From: Bacillota bacterium
GTDB taxonomy: Bacteria; Bacillota; Bacilli; Paenibacillales; UBA4045
Direction of reading: 5' to 3'
Assembly (NCBI GenBank): GCA_023441055.1
Contig: JAEZQY010000067.1
Span: forward strand, 1 to 64,000
DNA: 64,000 bases
Part shown: one piece after another, positions 41,793 through 50,570 of the stretch
Position numbering within the stretch: position 1 is the stretch's first letter
How the letters are laid out: the number at the start of each line of letters is the position of its first letter
Notes under the pieces: generated by a model
The model's database searches: none
Told to the model about the DNA's origin: nothing
Seen by the model: the letters and a program-made list of their open reading frames with translations, nothing else
Made by a program: the position numbers and the translations under genes

Positions 41793-43172
41793 ATGTCCAA
41801 CCAAACGACAGCCATAATCGAAAGCTCTCTCCAAGCGCTCCTCGATGAACCCACCTTCATTCCGGAATTATCAGGAGAAGCCAGGACCAAGGCGTTCCGT
41901 TCACTAACGGCAATACTCTCTACGCCGAATCGCATTCATAAGACATACCTGAGAATTGCGCGCGATAACGGCGAGGTTGTGCGTATCCCAGCCTTCCGCA
42001 TGCAGCATAATGACACTTTGGGCCCTTATAAAGGGGGCATCCGCTTCCACGAGTCTGTGAATGAGGAAGAGGTCATTAATCTGGCTGCGCTCATGACGTT
42101 GAAGAATGCGCTTCATGAAGTACCCTTCGGCGGCGGCAAGGGCGGAATCGCCATCAATCCACGCGAATATTCGCTCCGAGAGCTACATAAGATCTGCGCG
42201 AAGTATGTACAGAACTTCACCGATGTGATCGGGCCGGATAAGGATATCCCCGCCCCGGACGTCGGCACAAGTGCCAGGGAGATGGACTGGATGATGAGCG
42301 AGTACAAGACCTTGCATTACGGCGAGCCTTATCTGGGCAGCTTCACAGGCAAGAGTGTGCTGAACGGCGGGTCTCTGGGCAGACAGGAGGCTACTGGCAA
42401 GGGGGTGTATTTTACACTGCGGTACTTGCTCTATGATTATCTCGGTTCGCATCGGGAGCAGCTGGAGCAGTCGGCGTGTCCATATGCGGTATCCGCGGTT
42501 ACGTATTGGAACAGGTCGATTACGGTGGCCGTGCAGGGGTTCGGTAATGTGGGCTCTGTATTAGCGACGGAAGCCTATCACTGTCCGTATCTGCGCAATC
42601 GAGTTGTTGCGGTGAGTGACCGCAATGTCACCTTGTATCACGAGGACGGTCTGGATATTCCGAGGCTGTCCGCGTACGCGAAGCAGAACGCCGGCGAGCT
42701 GCCAAGCTCGGCAGATCAGCTGCAAGTGGCAGGCGTGCAAGCCGATCTATTGGATCGCGAGGCGATCCTGTATCTGGATGTTGATGTGCTCGCGCTCGCT
42801 GCGTTGGAGGATCAGATTCGGGCGGACAATGTGTCGCGTGTGAAGGCAGGACTGCTCGTTGAAGGCGCGAACGCGCCAATTAGCGGCGAGGCTGATCAGG
42901 TCCTGAATGCGCAAGGTACGGTGATCATCCCGGATATTCTGGCGAATGCCGGCGGTGTGATTGTCTCTTACTTCGAATGGCTGCAGGGCAGGGATACCCG
43001 CTATTATACGGAGGAAGAAGTCTATAACCAGCTGCAGCTCAAAATGAAAACGACGCTCGATTCCGTGTATCCCTACTATCTTGGATCTTGCAAGCCGCTC
43101 AGGCAGACCTGCTATAATCATGCGGTGCGCAAGCTGTCTGCGAATCTGTATATGCAGGGCAAGTTGTTCTAA
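41793..43172 (+). CDS. Glu/Leu/Phe/Val dehydrogenase family protein
   Basis: A 459-aa dehydrogenase that interconverts an amino acid and its 2-oxo acid with NAD(P), most like glutamate dehydrogenase. Substrate-domain markers are LGPYKGGIRFH and VPFGGGKGGI (catalytic Lys region) and APDVGTSAREMDWM. The Rossmann part has VAVQGFGNVGSVLA, VEGANAPISGEA and PDILANAGGVIVSYFEW. An unusual stretch of about 25 residues (AVSAVTYWNRS region) precedes the Rossmann motif. GAGGTGATC precedes the ATG. It is a single-gene unit. Confidence 0.9.
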   Translation: MSNQTTAIIESSLQALLDEPTFIPELSGEARTKAFRSLTAILSTPNRIHKTYLRIARDNGEVVRIPAFRMQHNDTLGPYKGGIRFHESVNEEEVINLAALMTLKNALHEVPFGGGKGGIAINPREYSLRELHKICAKYVQNFTDVIGPDKDIPAPDVGTSAREMDWMMSEYKTLHYGEPYLGSFTGKSVLNGGSLGRQEATGKGVYFTLRYLLYDYLGSHREQLEQSACPYAVSAVTYWNRSITVAVQGFGNVGSVLATEAYHCPYLRNRVVAVSDRNVTLYHEDGLDIPRLSAYAKQNAGELPSSADQLQVAGVQADLLDREAILYLDVDVLALAALEDQIRADNVSRVKAGLLVEGANAPISGEADQVLNAQGTVIIPDILANAGGVIVSYFEWLQGRDTRYYTEEEVYNQLQLKMKTTLDSVYPYYLGSCKPLRQTCYNHAVRKLSANLYMQGKLF

Positions 43173-43216
43173 ATCGAGGCGATTCACGACACTGACGGTG
43201 TTGGCTGATTGAACTA

Positions 43217-43873
43217 TTAAACGCCGTCTGTGTCTCTTACCTCTTGTACGCGCTGATTGCGCTCGTACCGCCGCTTGATCGACCAGATCACCATCGCCAT
43301 GAAGGCAAATCCGCCCAGGAATCCACCGAGATGCGCCCAGAGATCGATGTTATTCATCGGTACAATGGAATACACCACCCCGATAATGACGATCGTCTGG
43401 ATCGTCTTCCGCGAGGAATAATCCATGATGTCCTTACGGAACAGCGCGAGATAAATGTAAGCGGCGTAGATCCCGTATATGGCGCCAGACGCGCCGACTC
43501 CCACATAGTCATCCTGATGCAAGAAGTAGCTGACAATGTTCCCTACAACACCGCTGAATAGATAGCACGCGATATAGCGCGGTTTACCCAACATCCGCTC
43601 CAGCGGCGGAGCGAACACGATAAGCGCGAAGGTGTTGAAGAATAGATGCGCCAATCCCCCATGCAGGAAAATAGGAGTGACAAACCGCCACCACTCCGGA
43701 TCGAAGACACCCGTTAATTTATAGATCGCGCCGAATTGCAGCAGCGTAAAGATATTCGAGGATGACCCATAGATCTCCATCACGATGACCATGATGATGT
43801 TGATCGCGATCAGCCCTGCGGTGATCGGGTAATACATCAGATATTGCTTGAAGCTCTCTCTGCGAACGAACAT
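43217..43873 (-). CDS. Rhomboid-family intramembrane serine protease
   Basis: A 218-aa membrane protein with about six helices. The active-site serine is in GVGASGAIYG and the histidine in DLWAHLGGFLGG; FLHGGLAHLFFNTFAL is the conserved HxxxN loop. The start FVRRESFKQYLMYYPIT is typical of short Firmicute rhomboids. AAGGTTGTGAC precedes the ATG. Substrates are unknown. Confidence 0.9.
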   Translation of the reverse strand: MFVRRESFKQYLMYYPITAGLIAINIIMVIVMEIYGSSSNIFTLLQFGAIYKLTGVFDPEWWRFVTPIFLHGGLAHLFFNTFALIVFAPPLERMLGKPRYIACYLFSGVVGNIVSYFLHQDDYVGVGASGAIYGIYAAYIYLALFRKDIMDYSSRKTIQTIVIIGVVYSIVPMNNIDLWAHLGGFLGGFAFMAMVIWSIKRRYERNQRVQEVRDTDGV

Positions 43874-44057
43874 GCTGTCACAACCTTTGTGTTGTCATGA
43901 ATGGTTTACATTATTATATCGCAAACATCCGCCGGAAGCACTTCTACACCAATATGTACTATTTTCTATTCCACGCATCATCACAGCGCATTTAGTCCGA
44001 CCATTCCGCTCTACTTCTGGACCATAAACCGCTTCCACTAGAATGTGTAATATATAA

Positions 44058-44085
44058 TTGACATTTTTAATGTATATGTTACAAT
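44058..44085 (+). promoter_or_regulatory. Strong sigma-A-type promoter
   Basis: TTGACA, a 16-bp AT-rich spacer and TACAAT, 34 bp before the TTG of the XRE gene. It should drive the XRE/membrane-protein operon. Confidence 0.8.
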
Positions 44086-44119
44086 CTGCTTAAAGAACGA
44101 GAGATCGAGGTGAGCCTCA

Positions 44120-44332
44120 TTGATTGAGCTTGCAGTTCGGAACAAGGTCAAGATTGCGCGTATCGAGCATGGTCGTTACAACCAAGGCGACCTCGCTAAG
44201 CTGATTGGCGTTACTCGGCAGACGATCAATCTGATTGAAGCACAGAAGTACAATCCCACAATTCGGGTATGTCTTCTGATCAGTAAATATCTAGAGACAC
44301 CAGTGGATGTACTGTTCTGGATCGAAGAATGA
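44120..44332 (+). CDS. Small XRE-family regulator
   Basis: A 70-aa protein made of one Cro/CI helix-turn-helix (NQGDLAKLIGVTRQTINLIE, then YNPTIRVCLLISKYL and PVDVLFWIEE). This compact form is common in Firmicutes in front of small membrane proteins and often represses its own operon. The start is TTG with GAGGTGAG before it. The next gene starts 22 bp later. Confidence 0.88.
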   Translation: MIELAVRNKVKIARIEHGRYNQGDLAKLIGVTRQTINLIEAQKYNPTIRVCLLISKYLETPVDVLFWIEE

Positions 44333-44354
44333 AGAGTGAAGGGAGTATGATGAG

Positions 44355-44726
44355 ATGAAAGTTAATGTATTATCCGTTATCGTTGCCTCGGTACTCATAT
44401 GGGCAATTGTTGGACTTATTAGCGGTGTATGGACATGGGGGATCATCCCTGCGCTTGTAGTCGCAGTAGGTGGATTGAAGTGGCTGCGTGTGAAGAAGCG
44501 AGACGAGAATGATGAAGTCGAATATGATGAGCGCGTGAATCAGAATATCAGAGATGCGTCGCTTCACACGTTTGCTTACTCAGCGCTATTCCTGTTGGTG
44601 TATCTAATAATCGCAGACCAAATGCCGAAACTACCATCTATCGAGTCAAAATACTTAATCGTCTATACCAGCCTCACCTTAGCCGTTGCATTCTATATCG
44701 CGCCTGCGATCGCGCGTAGAAGATGA
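44355..44726 (+). CDS. Small membrane protein downstream of an XRE regulator
   Basis: A 123-aa protein with four predicted membrane helices (about 5-22, 24-42, 75-92 and 100-118). A central polar part carries EVEYDERVNQNIRDASLHTF, the YDER motif of DUF2178-like proteins. It is paired with the XRE gene, as is usual for this family. A repeated leader element begins at its stop codon. Confidence 0.75.
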   Translation: MKVNVLSVIVASVLIWAIVGLISGVWTWGIIPALVVAVGGLKWLRVKKRDENDEVEYDERVNQNIRDASLHTFAYSALFLLVYLIIADQMPKLPSIESKYLIVYTSLTLAVAFYIAPAIARRR

Positions 44727-44824
44727 CTGGAAGCATAGCTTCACAAAACTTGAGCATATGCTTCCGAAGCAGTTTTGTTGCGGGGATGGACTGGAAGCAT
44801 AGCTTCACAAAACTTGTAGGAGGT
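44725..44824 (+). promoter_or_regulatory. Repeated leader element, copy A (before a DUF3784 gene)
   Basis: A 28-bp segment starting GACTGGAAGCATAGCTTC and ending ACAAAACTTG occurs twice exactly (44725-44752 and 44789-44816). Between them lies AGCATATGCTTCCGAAGC followed by AGTTTTGT. Either ACAAAACT can pair with the single AGTTTTGT, and GCTTCCGAAGC can fold on itself, so two exclusive folds are possible. The second copy runs directly into AGGAGG of the next gene. A close copy lies at 57891-57973. Confidence 0.65.
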
Positions 44825-44829
44825 TCCTC

Positions 44830-45108
44830 ATGATAACATCATTATTCTATCCTGGACTGATCTTGCTCGCATTAGGATTTATAATCGGGGTGATGAAACA
44901 GACGTGGCTGCTGTCGGGCTTCAACGAGAAGCGTGTAAGCAACAAGGCGAAGCTGTCCAAGCTCGTCGGCTCGTACAACTTCGCCATGGGGGCGATCTTC
45001 ATCGTCGCTTCGTTCGTAGATTTGATTTCACCTGAGCCGATGTTCATCATACTCGTCGTTGGCTATGTGCTGCTGATCGGATATGTGAACACGAGAATGG
45101 TCGAATAG
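44830..45108 (+). CDS. DUF3784 small membrane protein
   Basis: A 92-aa protein with three membrane helices (about 5-20, 48-65 and 70-87) and the family segment WLLSGFNEKRVSNKAKLSKL followed by GSYNFAMGAIFI. AGGAGG precedes the ATG within the leader element. The function of the family is unknown. Confidence 0.85.
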   Translation: MITSLFYPGLILLALGFIIGVMKQTWLLSGFNEKRVSNKAKLSKLVGSYNFAMGAIFIVASFVDLISPEPMFIILVVGYVLLIGYVNTRMVE

Positions 45109-45140
45109 CCCCAATATTCCCTGCCTAATCGGCAATACTG

Positions 45141-47339
45141 CTAATCCTTACTCTTCTCCATCGCGGCCTTCAGCGCATCGCCCAAGCTGGAGCCGATCGA
45201 CACATTATCGCTGAACTGCTTCGCCAGCTTCGCCTGCTGCTGCCGCCCGACCTTACCGCCGCGCGGAGCATCCGGGTCGAGCTTCTCCACAATGTTGCAG
45301 CCGCGGCATTGGAAGTACTTGCCCGCCTTGCCGTCATGCAGCTCCATCTTCTTGCGGCATACTGCGCAGCGCTTGTTCGACAGCATCGGCTCAGCCGCCT
45401 TGCGGAAGCCGCACTCACGGTCCGAACAGACGAGCATCTTGCCGCGCTTGCCCTTCACTTCCATCATATTCTTGCCGCAATCCGGGCATTTACTATGTGT
45501 CAGGTTATGCGGTTTGTACACCTTATCGCTAGCGATCACCTGCGAGACGAACTTGGCCGTCTGGGCCCGTATCCCGGTAATGAACGCCTTCGGGTCGCCC
45601 TTGCCCTTGGAGATGCGCTCGAGCTCCTGCTCCCACTTGGCAGTCAGCTCTGGCTCGCGAAGATCATCAACAACAAGCTCGATCAGCTGCTTGCCCTTAC
45701 CTGTCGGCACTAGACGCTGCTGCTGACGCTCAATTGTATCCGTCTTCAGCAGCTTCTCGATGATATCTGCTCTAGTCGCCGGCGTACCGAGCCCATGCTT
45801 CTCCATCTTGCTCAGCAATGAAGCCTCCGTATACTTCGCCGGCGGCTTCGTCTCATGCGCGATGCTGCGGGCATTGCCATTACGCGTCTTCAGCGATTGC
45901 CCCGGCTTCAGCTCTGGCAATGCTTGATTGCGCATATGGGCCTCTGTTCGCTTGCGGATCGCAACATCCGTATTCGCATCTGCCAGATCATCGTCATCGT
46001 CGTCATCTTCCGAAGCGCCCGATTGTCCCGCTCCGCCGTATACGTCCTTCCAGCCAGCGTCCTTGGGCACATACCCCTTCGCATAGAAGCGCTGATCTCC
46101 GATGCGCAGCACCAGACTCGTCTCATCATATCGGCTCGGGCCATAGAACAACGCAATGAATCGTCTTACGATCAGATCATACAATCGTCGCTCCTCCGGA
46201 CTGAGCGCCCCAAGCTGCACACTCTGCTCAGTCGGTATAATCGCATGGTGATCCGTCACCTTGCTGTCATCGACGATCCGCTTGGTCACCTGCAGCGGCT
46301 TGCGCAATAGCGGCTTAGCCAGCGGCGCGTAAGGACCGACTGCTATGCTGTCTAATCGACTCTTGAAGGTAGACACCATATCAGAAGTCAGATACCGCGA
46401 ATCCGTACGCGGATAGGTCACAAGCTTATGCCGCTCGTACAGCTGCTGCAGCACATTCGAGGTCTGCTTGGCGGAGAAGCCCAGCTTCTTGTTCGCGTCC
46501 CGCTGCAACTCCGTCAAGTCATAGGCAAGCGGCTGCGGCTCACTCTTCTCCGTCTTGCGCACGCTGTCCACCACAGCTGGCTTACCTGCAACCCGCGCGG
46601 CGAGCGCCTCGGCCTCAGCCTTGTCATACAAGCGTCCATCATGCTTGTCATCCTTACGCCAGATCGCCGTGAATGCGCCGCAATCCGCCGACACTGTCCA
46701 ATAAGGCACAGGCCTGAACTCGGCGATCTCCCGCTCGCGGTCCATCAGAATCGCCAGCGTCGGCGTCTGCACCCGTCCTGCCGCAAGCTGCGCATTGTAC
46801 TTGCTCGTCAGCGCGCGCGTCACATTCAGCCCGATCAGCCAATCGGCTTCAGCGCGGCACACGGCTGAAGCGTACAGCCGATCATAGTCCTTGCCCGGCT
46901 TCAAGCTGCTGAAGCCATCACGAATCGCCTTATCCGTCTGCGACGAGATCCACAGCCGCTTGAATGGTTTGCGCCAATGGACGAGCTCCATGATCCAGCG
47001 CGCAACTAGTTCGCCCTCGCGCCCGGCATCCGTGGCAATGATGAGCTCACTGATATCATTACGCTTGGCCAGACCAGCGATCGCCTTATATTGATGCGAG
47101 GTTTCCCGAATCACCTTCAGGTTCATCTTCGTTGGAATGATCGGCAGATCCTCTAGATTCCATGTTTTATATTTCTGATCATAATCCTCCGGCTCTGCTA
47201 GTTCTACCAAATGTCCGAGCGCCCAGGTCACCACGTACTTCGGTCCTTCATACCAGCTCTTCTGCTTCCCGGTCGCGCCCAGTACGCGGGCAAGCTCCTT
47301 CGCCACACTCGGTTTCTCAGCCAAGACAAGAGATTTCAT
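45141..47339 (-). CDS. topB: DNA topoisomerase III
   Basis: A 732-aa type IA topoisomerase that separates linked DNA. The TOPRIM domain begins MKSLVLAEKPSVAKELARVL with IATDAGREGE further on. The active-site Tyr is in LVTYPRTDSRYL; HAIIPTEQ and LGTPATRADIIEKL are also typical. An acidic insert (SEDDDDDDDLAD) near residue 445 is unusual. The C-terminus has two CxxC zinc ribbons (CPDCGKNM and CAVCRKKM). AAGGAG precedes the ATG. Confidence 0.95.
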   Translation of the reverse strand: MKSLVLAEKPSVAKELARVLGATGKQKSWYEGPKYVVTWALGHLVELAEPEDYDQKYKTWNLEDLPIIPTKMNLKVIRETSHQYKAIAGLAKRNDISELIIATDAGREGELVARWIMELVHWRKPFKRLWISSQTDKAIRDGFSSLKPGKDYDRLYASAVCRAEADWLIGLNVTRALTSKYNAQLAAGRVQTPTLAILMDREREIAEFRPVPYWTVSADCGAFTAIWRKDDKHDGRLYDKAEAEALAARVAGKPAVVDSVRKTEKSEPQPLAYDLTELQRDANKKLGFSAKQTSNVLQQLYERHKLVTYPRTDSRYLTSDMVSTFKSRLDSIAVGPYAPLAKPLLRKPLQVTKRIVDDSKVTDHHAIIPTEQSVQLGALSPEERRLYDLIVRRFIALFYGPSRYDETSLVLRIGDQRFYAKGYVPKDAGWKDVYGGAGQSGASEDDDDDDDLADANTDVAIRKRTEAHMRNQALPELKPGQSLKTRNGNARSIAHETKPPAKYTEASLLSKMEKHGLGTPATRADIIEKLLKTDTIERQQQRLVPTGKGKQLIELVVDDLREPELTAKWEQELERISKGKGDPKAFITGIRAQTAKFVSQVIASDKVYKPHNLTHSKCPDCGKNMMEVKGKRGKMLVCSDRECGFRKAAEPMLSNKRCAVCRKKMELHDGKAGKYFQCRGCNIVEKLDPDAPRGGKVGRQQQAKLAKQFSDNVSIGSSLGDALKAAMEKSKD

Positions 47340-47393
47340 TCATTACAGCTCCTTCTATATTAAACAACGTCTCTGCTTAGCAGTGTACCACTT

Positions 47394-47633
47394 CTACACC
47401 CTGCATGTGAACTGCCGCAAGCAATGGAAGGAAGCTCGCCGGCGCATAATGGCGCTTGTCATCGTCTCACAAGCTGTCCAGAATTGTTCATCGTGATACA
47501 ACTCCAGCAGCGTAGACTTGGCGGCAGCTACTGCGGCATTCGCGTCCTCCAGCAGGTATAAGCACACACTGTAACACTCTTGCTCCAGCCTCTTGAGCGC
47601 ATGAAGCCTCTCATCTGACATCATGATCATCAC
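47394..47633 (-). CDS. Small helical protein after the carboxypeptidase gene
   Basis: A 79-aa protein, Cys- and Ala-rich, with a regular helical pattern (LHALKRLEQECYSVCLYLLE, then AAVAAAKSTLLELYHDEQFW). It recalls the first part of small sigma-region-2-like proteins of Paenibacilli, but I cannot name a family. Its start overlaps the end of the D-Ala-D-Ala carboxypeptidase gene by 4 bp, which supports it being real. Confidence 0.5.
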   Translation of the reverse strand: MMIMMSDERLHALKRLEQECYSVCLYLLEDANAAVAAAKSTLLELYHDEQFWTACETMTSAIMRRRASFHCLRQFTCRV

Positions 47634-48514
47634 CTATCAAATCCATATTCGAATAATTTAGCGGTCTCTGTGAAGCGCGCATCCTTCGTTGACGTATTCA
47701 TGACGACGCTCACGAGCCGCTGACCTGCCCGCTGCGCCGTGCCGACGAAGCAATAGCCCGCCGCTTCTGTATAACCTGTCTTCAATCCATCATTGCCCGC
47801 ATAAGCGTATCGCTCGCCAGGCAGCATCCAATTCGTAGCGGGCAGCGCCTCCCGATCGGACAGCTCAACCTGTGTCCTGCTGGTTACATCCAGAATCTCA
47901 GGATATTCCTTAACAAGGTACGAGGCCAGCTTCGCGATATCCTTCGCTGTCATGCGCGTCTCTGCTTGATTATACTTCCCCGCATCGGGTCGCTGTGTCA
48001 GGTCACTCGAGGACAGTCCGCTCGCGTTCGCAAACCGTGTATTATGCGACAGTCCGATCTCCTGCGCCTTCGCATTCATACGATCGACGAATAGCGCCTC
48101 CGTGCCAGCAATATGCTCCGCCAGCGCAATTGCCGCATCGTTCGCTGAATAGATGGCCGTTGCCTCGAACGCCTCACGCAGTGAGATGGTCTCCCCATCC
48201 GCAACACCGAGGCGCACGCCGGGCACACCTGCCGCATAGCGGCTGAATGACAGCTCATCCTCCCATTGCACCTTGCCTTCGCGCACTGCCTCGAGCACGA
48301 GCAGCTCCGTCATCAGCTTGGAGACGCTGGCCGGCGGCAATGGCTCATCCGCATTATATGCGAATAAGATCGCTCCAGTCGTCGCATCCATTAGAATCGC
48401 AGCCTCCGCCTCCAAATCAAGCGATTGTGCCGCCATCCAATCATTCAGCTTCAAGTGCGGATAAATCCCAAATAATAACGCGATAACGACACCTAGTAAT
48501 AGAACACGCTTCAT
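47630..48514 (-). CDS. D-alanyl-D-alanine carboxypeptidase (PBP5/DacF type)
   Basis: About 294 aa with an N-terminal membrane/signal segment (VLLLGVVIALLFGI). It trims the terminal D-Ala from peptidoglycan stem peptides outside the cell. The three active-site motifs are PASVSKLM (SxxK), YSANDAA (SxN) and GLKTGYT (KTG). It lacks the long C-terminal domain of PBP5. I start at ATG 48514 with GGGAGTGG before it. CTTAAG-type repeats lie upstream, so a response regulator probably controls it, as with VanY-like enzymes. Confidence 0.9.
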   Translation of the reverse strand: MKRVLLLGVVIALLFGIYPHLKLNDWMAAQSLDLEAEAAILMDATTGAILFAYNADEPLPPASVSKLMTELLVLEAVREGKVQWEDELSFSRYAAGVPGVRLGVADGETISLREAFEATAIYSANDAAIALAEHIAGTEALFVDRMNAKAQEIGLSHNTRFANASGLSSSDLTQRPDAGKYNQAETRMTAKDIAKLASYLVKEYPEILDVTSRTQVELSDREALPATNWMLPGERYAYAGNDGLKTGYTEAAGYCFVGTAQRAGQRLVSVVMNTSTKDARFTETAKLFEYGFDR

Positions 48515-48561
48515 AACCGTTACCACTCCCATTTCCGTTATTCATGCAGCCCAGTGCAATC

Positions 48562-48618
48562 ATTGTACGGGAACAGGTTTAAGACATTAGAAAGTAATTC
48601 TTAAGATTTCTTAAGATG
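48562..48618 (-). promoter_or_regulatory. Promoter and response-regulator boxes of the carboxypeptidase gene
   Basis: On the minus strand three TCTTAA boxes lie upstream of TACAAT (-10, 48562-48567). The first two are 10 bp apart and the third 22 bp further on, i.e. on the same helix face. The distal boxes overlap the last codons of the kinase gene. Confidence 0.6.
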
Positions 48619-49713
48619 CTCCTCCTCCAGCGCGCCAACAATCCGCAAGGGGAGCCTGACTGTGAAGCTAGTTCTCGAGGTGTCACTGACGACCCCGACG
48701 CTGCCGCCGTGCAGCTCAACAATGGACTTCACAATGGCCAGTCCCAGCCCTGATCCGCCTGCTTGCGCGGTACGGGATTTATCGACCCGATAGAAGCGAT
48801 CGAACAGATAAGGCAGCTCCGAGCTTGCAATCGCCTCACCATAATTGACGAATTCCACAGCGGCCTCCCCTGCATCCTTACGCAGATAAATAACCAGCCG
48901 CTTGCCACTGCCGCCATAAGCGATCGCATTGGACAGCAGATTCTCGAATACCCGAACCAGCTTATCCGGATCCCCATACACCCGCACTGCGTCATCCTCA
49001 TAATGAATCTCGCCGACCATACCCGCTTGCTCCAGCACAAGGCGCTGCTCAGCCAGCAATTGCCCGAGCATCTCCCCAAGGCTGAAGGCAACCTTCCTGA
49101 GCGGAATATCCTCATGGCGCATCCTCGTGTACTCGAATAAGTCACTCACTAACACATTCAGGTGCAGGGACTTCTCATAAGCAATCTGGACGTATCGGCG
49201 CAACTCCACCTCATCGCGGTACCGATCTTGATCCACCAACCCTAGATAACCGACAATTGAGGTAAGCGGCGTTCGTAGATCATGCGACACGTTCGTAATC
49301 AGCTCATTCTTGGTCTGCTCCGCCTTGCGCTCCTCCTCAATCGACATTTTCAGCTGCCTCACCAGCAGATTGATGCTGCGGGCGATATCGCTCAGCTCAT
49401 TCCTCTGCCTCACCGGCACCTGCGCATCGAAGTGACCGTCCGCAATATGACGAATCGCCTCGTTCACTCGAGCATAATAGCGAAATCTTCGCCAATTCAG
49501 CGCAATCATATACAGGAGGAAGAGGAGGAAGCCTGCTGCGACGGTAAGCGTCTGCTCTCCGATGAGGTAGTACATATCAATTAGAACAGTTCGAATCCGC
49601 GGAACATTCCTGCTCATATCCATAGCCAGATACCGCAGCAGCGATAAGCTGGGGAAGACTAGCACAACCGCCAGTACGATCTGTCCGACCAATCGGGCCA
49701 CCATACCCGTCAT
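48601..49713 (-). CDS. Sensor histidine kinase (VanS-like)
   Basis: About 370 aa from ATG 49713. It has two membrane helices (about 6-27 and 58-80 of this reading), a HAMP domain (VNEAIRHIADGHFDAQVPVR; NELSDIARSINLL), the phosphoacceptor VSHDLRTPLTS and ATPase boxes ENLLSNAIAYG, FDRFYRVDKSR and GGSGLGLAIVKSIVE. The extracellular loop is short, as in envelope-stress kinases. It lies directly after its response regulator gene. An upstream TTG at 49740 would overlap that gene further. Confidence 0.88.
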   Translation of the reverse strand: MTGMVARLVGQIVLAVVLVFPSLSLLRYLAMDMSRNVPRIRTVLIDMYYLIGEQTLTVAAGFLLFLLYMIALNWRRFRYYARVNEAIRHIADGHFDAQVPVRQRNELSDIARSINLLVRQLKMSIEEERKAEQTKNELITNVSHDLRTPLTSIVGYLGLVDQDRYRDEVELRRYVQIAYEKSLHLNVLVSDLFEYTRMRHEDIPLRKVAFSLGEMLGQLLAEQRLVLEQAGMVGEIHYEDDAVRVYGDPDKLVRVFENLLSNAIAYGGSGKRLVIYLRKDAGEAAVEFVNYGEAIASSELPYLFDRFYRVDKSRTAQAGGSGLGLAIVKSIVELHGGSVGVVSDTSRTSFTVRLPLRIVGALEEEHLKKS

Positions 49714-49717
49714 CGTT

Positions 49718-50425
49718 CTAGTCCTCAAGCTTGTAGCCAACCCCCCATACGGTGACGATCATCTTGTCCCCCAGCTCCTTCTCCAGCTTGTCGCGCAGAT
49801 TGCTGATATGCACCATAACGGTATTATTCGATTCAAAATACTTCTCCTTCCACACATGCTGGAAGATCTCTTCTGCGCTGAATACCCGGCCCGGCTGTTC
49901 AGCTAACAAGTGCAGGATGCCAAACTCTCTAGATGTCAAGCGGAGCGGACGGCCATCGACCTCAGCGCTGTGTGTTCGCTTATCAATCAGGAGCTCGCCA
50001 ATCCGAATGCCCGGCTCCTGGCTCAAGCCGCCTGCCTCTGTCATGCGGTAATGAAAGGAGCGCCTCAGCAGTGACTTGACACGCACAACAAGCTCCAGCG
50101 GATTGAATGGCTTGATCATATAATCGTCAGCACCTGTCATCAGGCCCAAGATCTTATCCATGTCCTCTGCCTTCGCGCTGAGCATCAAGATCGGCACGGC
50201 GTGGTCGGGATGATCCTCCCTGAGTCTCCTGCACAGCTCAAGCCCATCCATCTCCGGCATCATGATGTCCATCACGACGAGGTGAAAGCTCTCTCTGCCT
50301 AGCAGCTCGAGCGCCTCCAGACCATTGTTAGCTGTGGCAGTCATAAACCCTTCATTCTTCAAATAAATCTCCACCAGACCGGCAATCTCTGGATCATCCT
50401 CTACGATTAAGATGCGTCGCTCCAT
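49718..50425 (-). CDS. OmpR-family response regulator (VanR-like)
   Basis: 235 aa. The receiver domain has ILIVEDDPEIAG, VMDIMMPEMDG (phosphoacceptor Asp), MLSAKAED and DDYMIKPF. The winged helix has LTSREFGILHLLAEQPGRVF and NTVMVHISNLRDKLE. AAGGAG precedes the ATG. CTTAAG repeats lie upstream of its own promoter region, so it is probably self-regulated. The kinase gene follows at once, and the carboxypeptidase is the likely target. Confidence 0.9.
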   Translation of the reverse strand: MERRILIVEDDPEIAGLVEIYLKNEGFMTATANNGLEALELLGRESFHLVVMDIMMPEMDGLELCRRLREDHPDHAVPILMLSAKAEDMDKILGLMTGADDYMIKPFNPLELVVRVKSLLRRSFHYRMTEAGGLSQEPGIRIGELLIDKRTHSAEVDGRPLRLTSREFGILHLLAEQPGRVFSAEEIFQHVWKEKYFESNNTVMVHISNLRDKLEKELGDKMIVTVWGVGYKLED

Positions 50426-50527
50426 CTATCGTTCAACTCCTTGTGTATATGCGATGCACATTCTACTCTTCCCAATATACAAGAAAATCCGCCCGATGTC
50501 TGATCCAGGCGGAAAATCTCACAAAGC

Positions 50528-50558
50528 TTATGAAGTTCTTAAGGATTTCTTAAGGATC
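50528..50558 (-). promoter_or_regulatory. Direct CTTAAG repeats before the VanR-like gene
   Basis: On the minus strand ATCCTTAAGAA occurs twice in tandem (11-bp period), followed by CTTCATAAGC, a weaker third copy. A -10-like TATATT lies near 50475-50480. Confidence 0.6.
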
Positions 50559-50570
50559 TCTGTTGCGGCG

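Noticed and set aside
45170..47380. Many long ORFs opposite or in other frames of topB, dacF and the kinase genes
   Set aside because: They are codon-bias shadows of well-identified genes and lack start signals.
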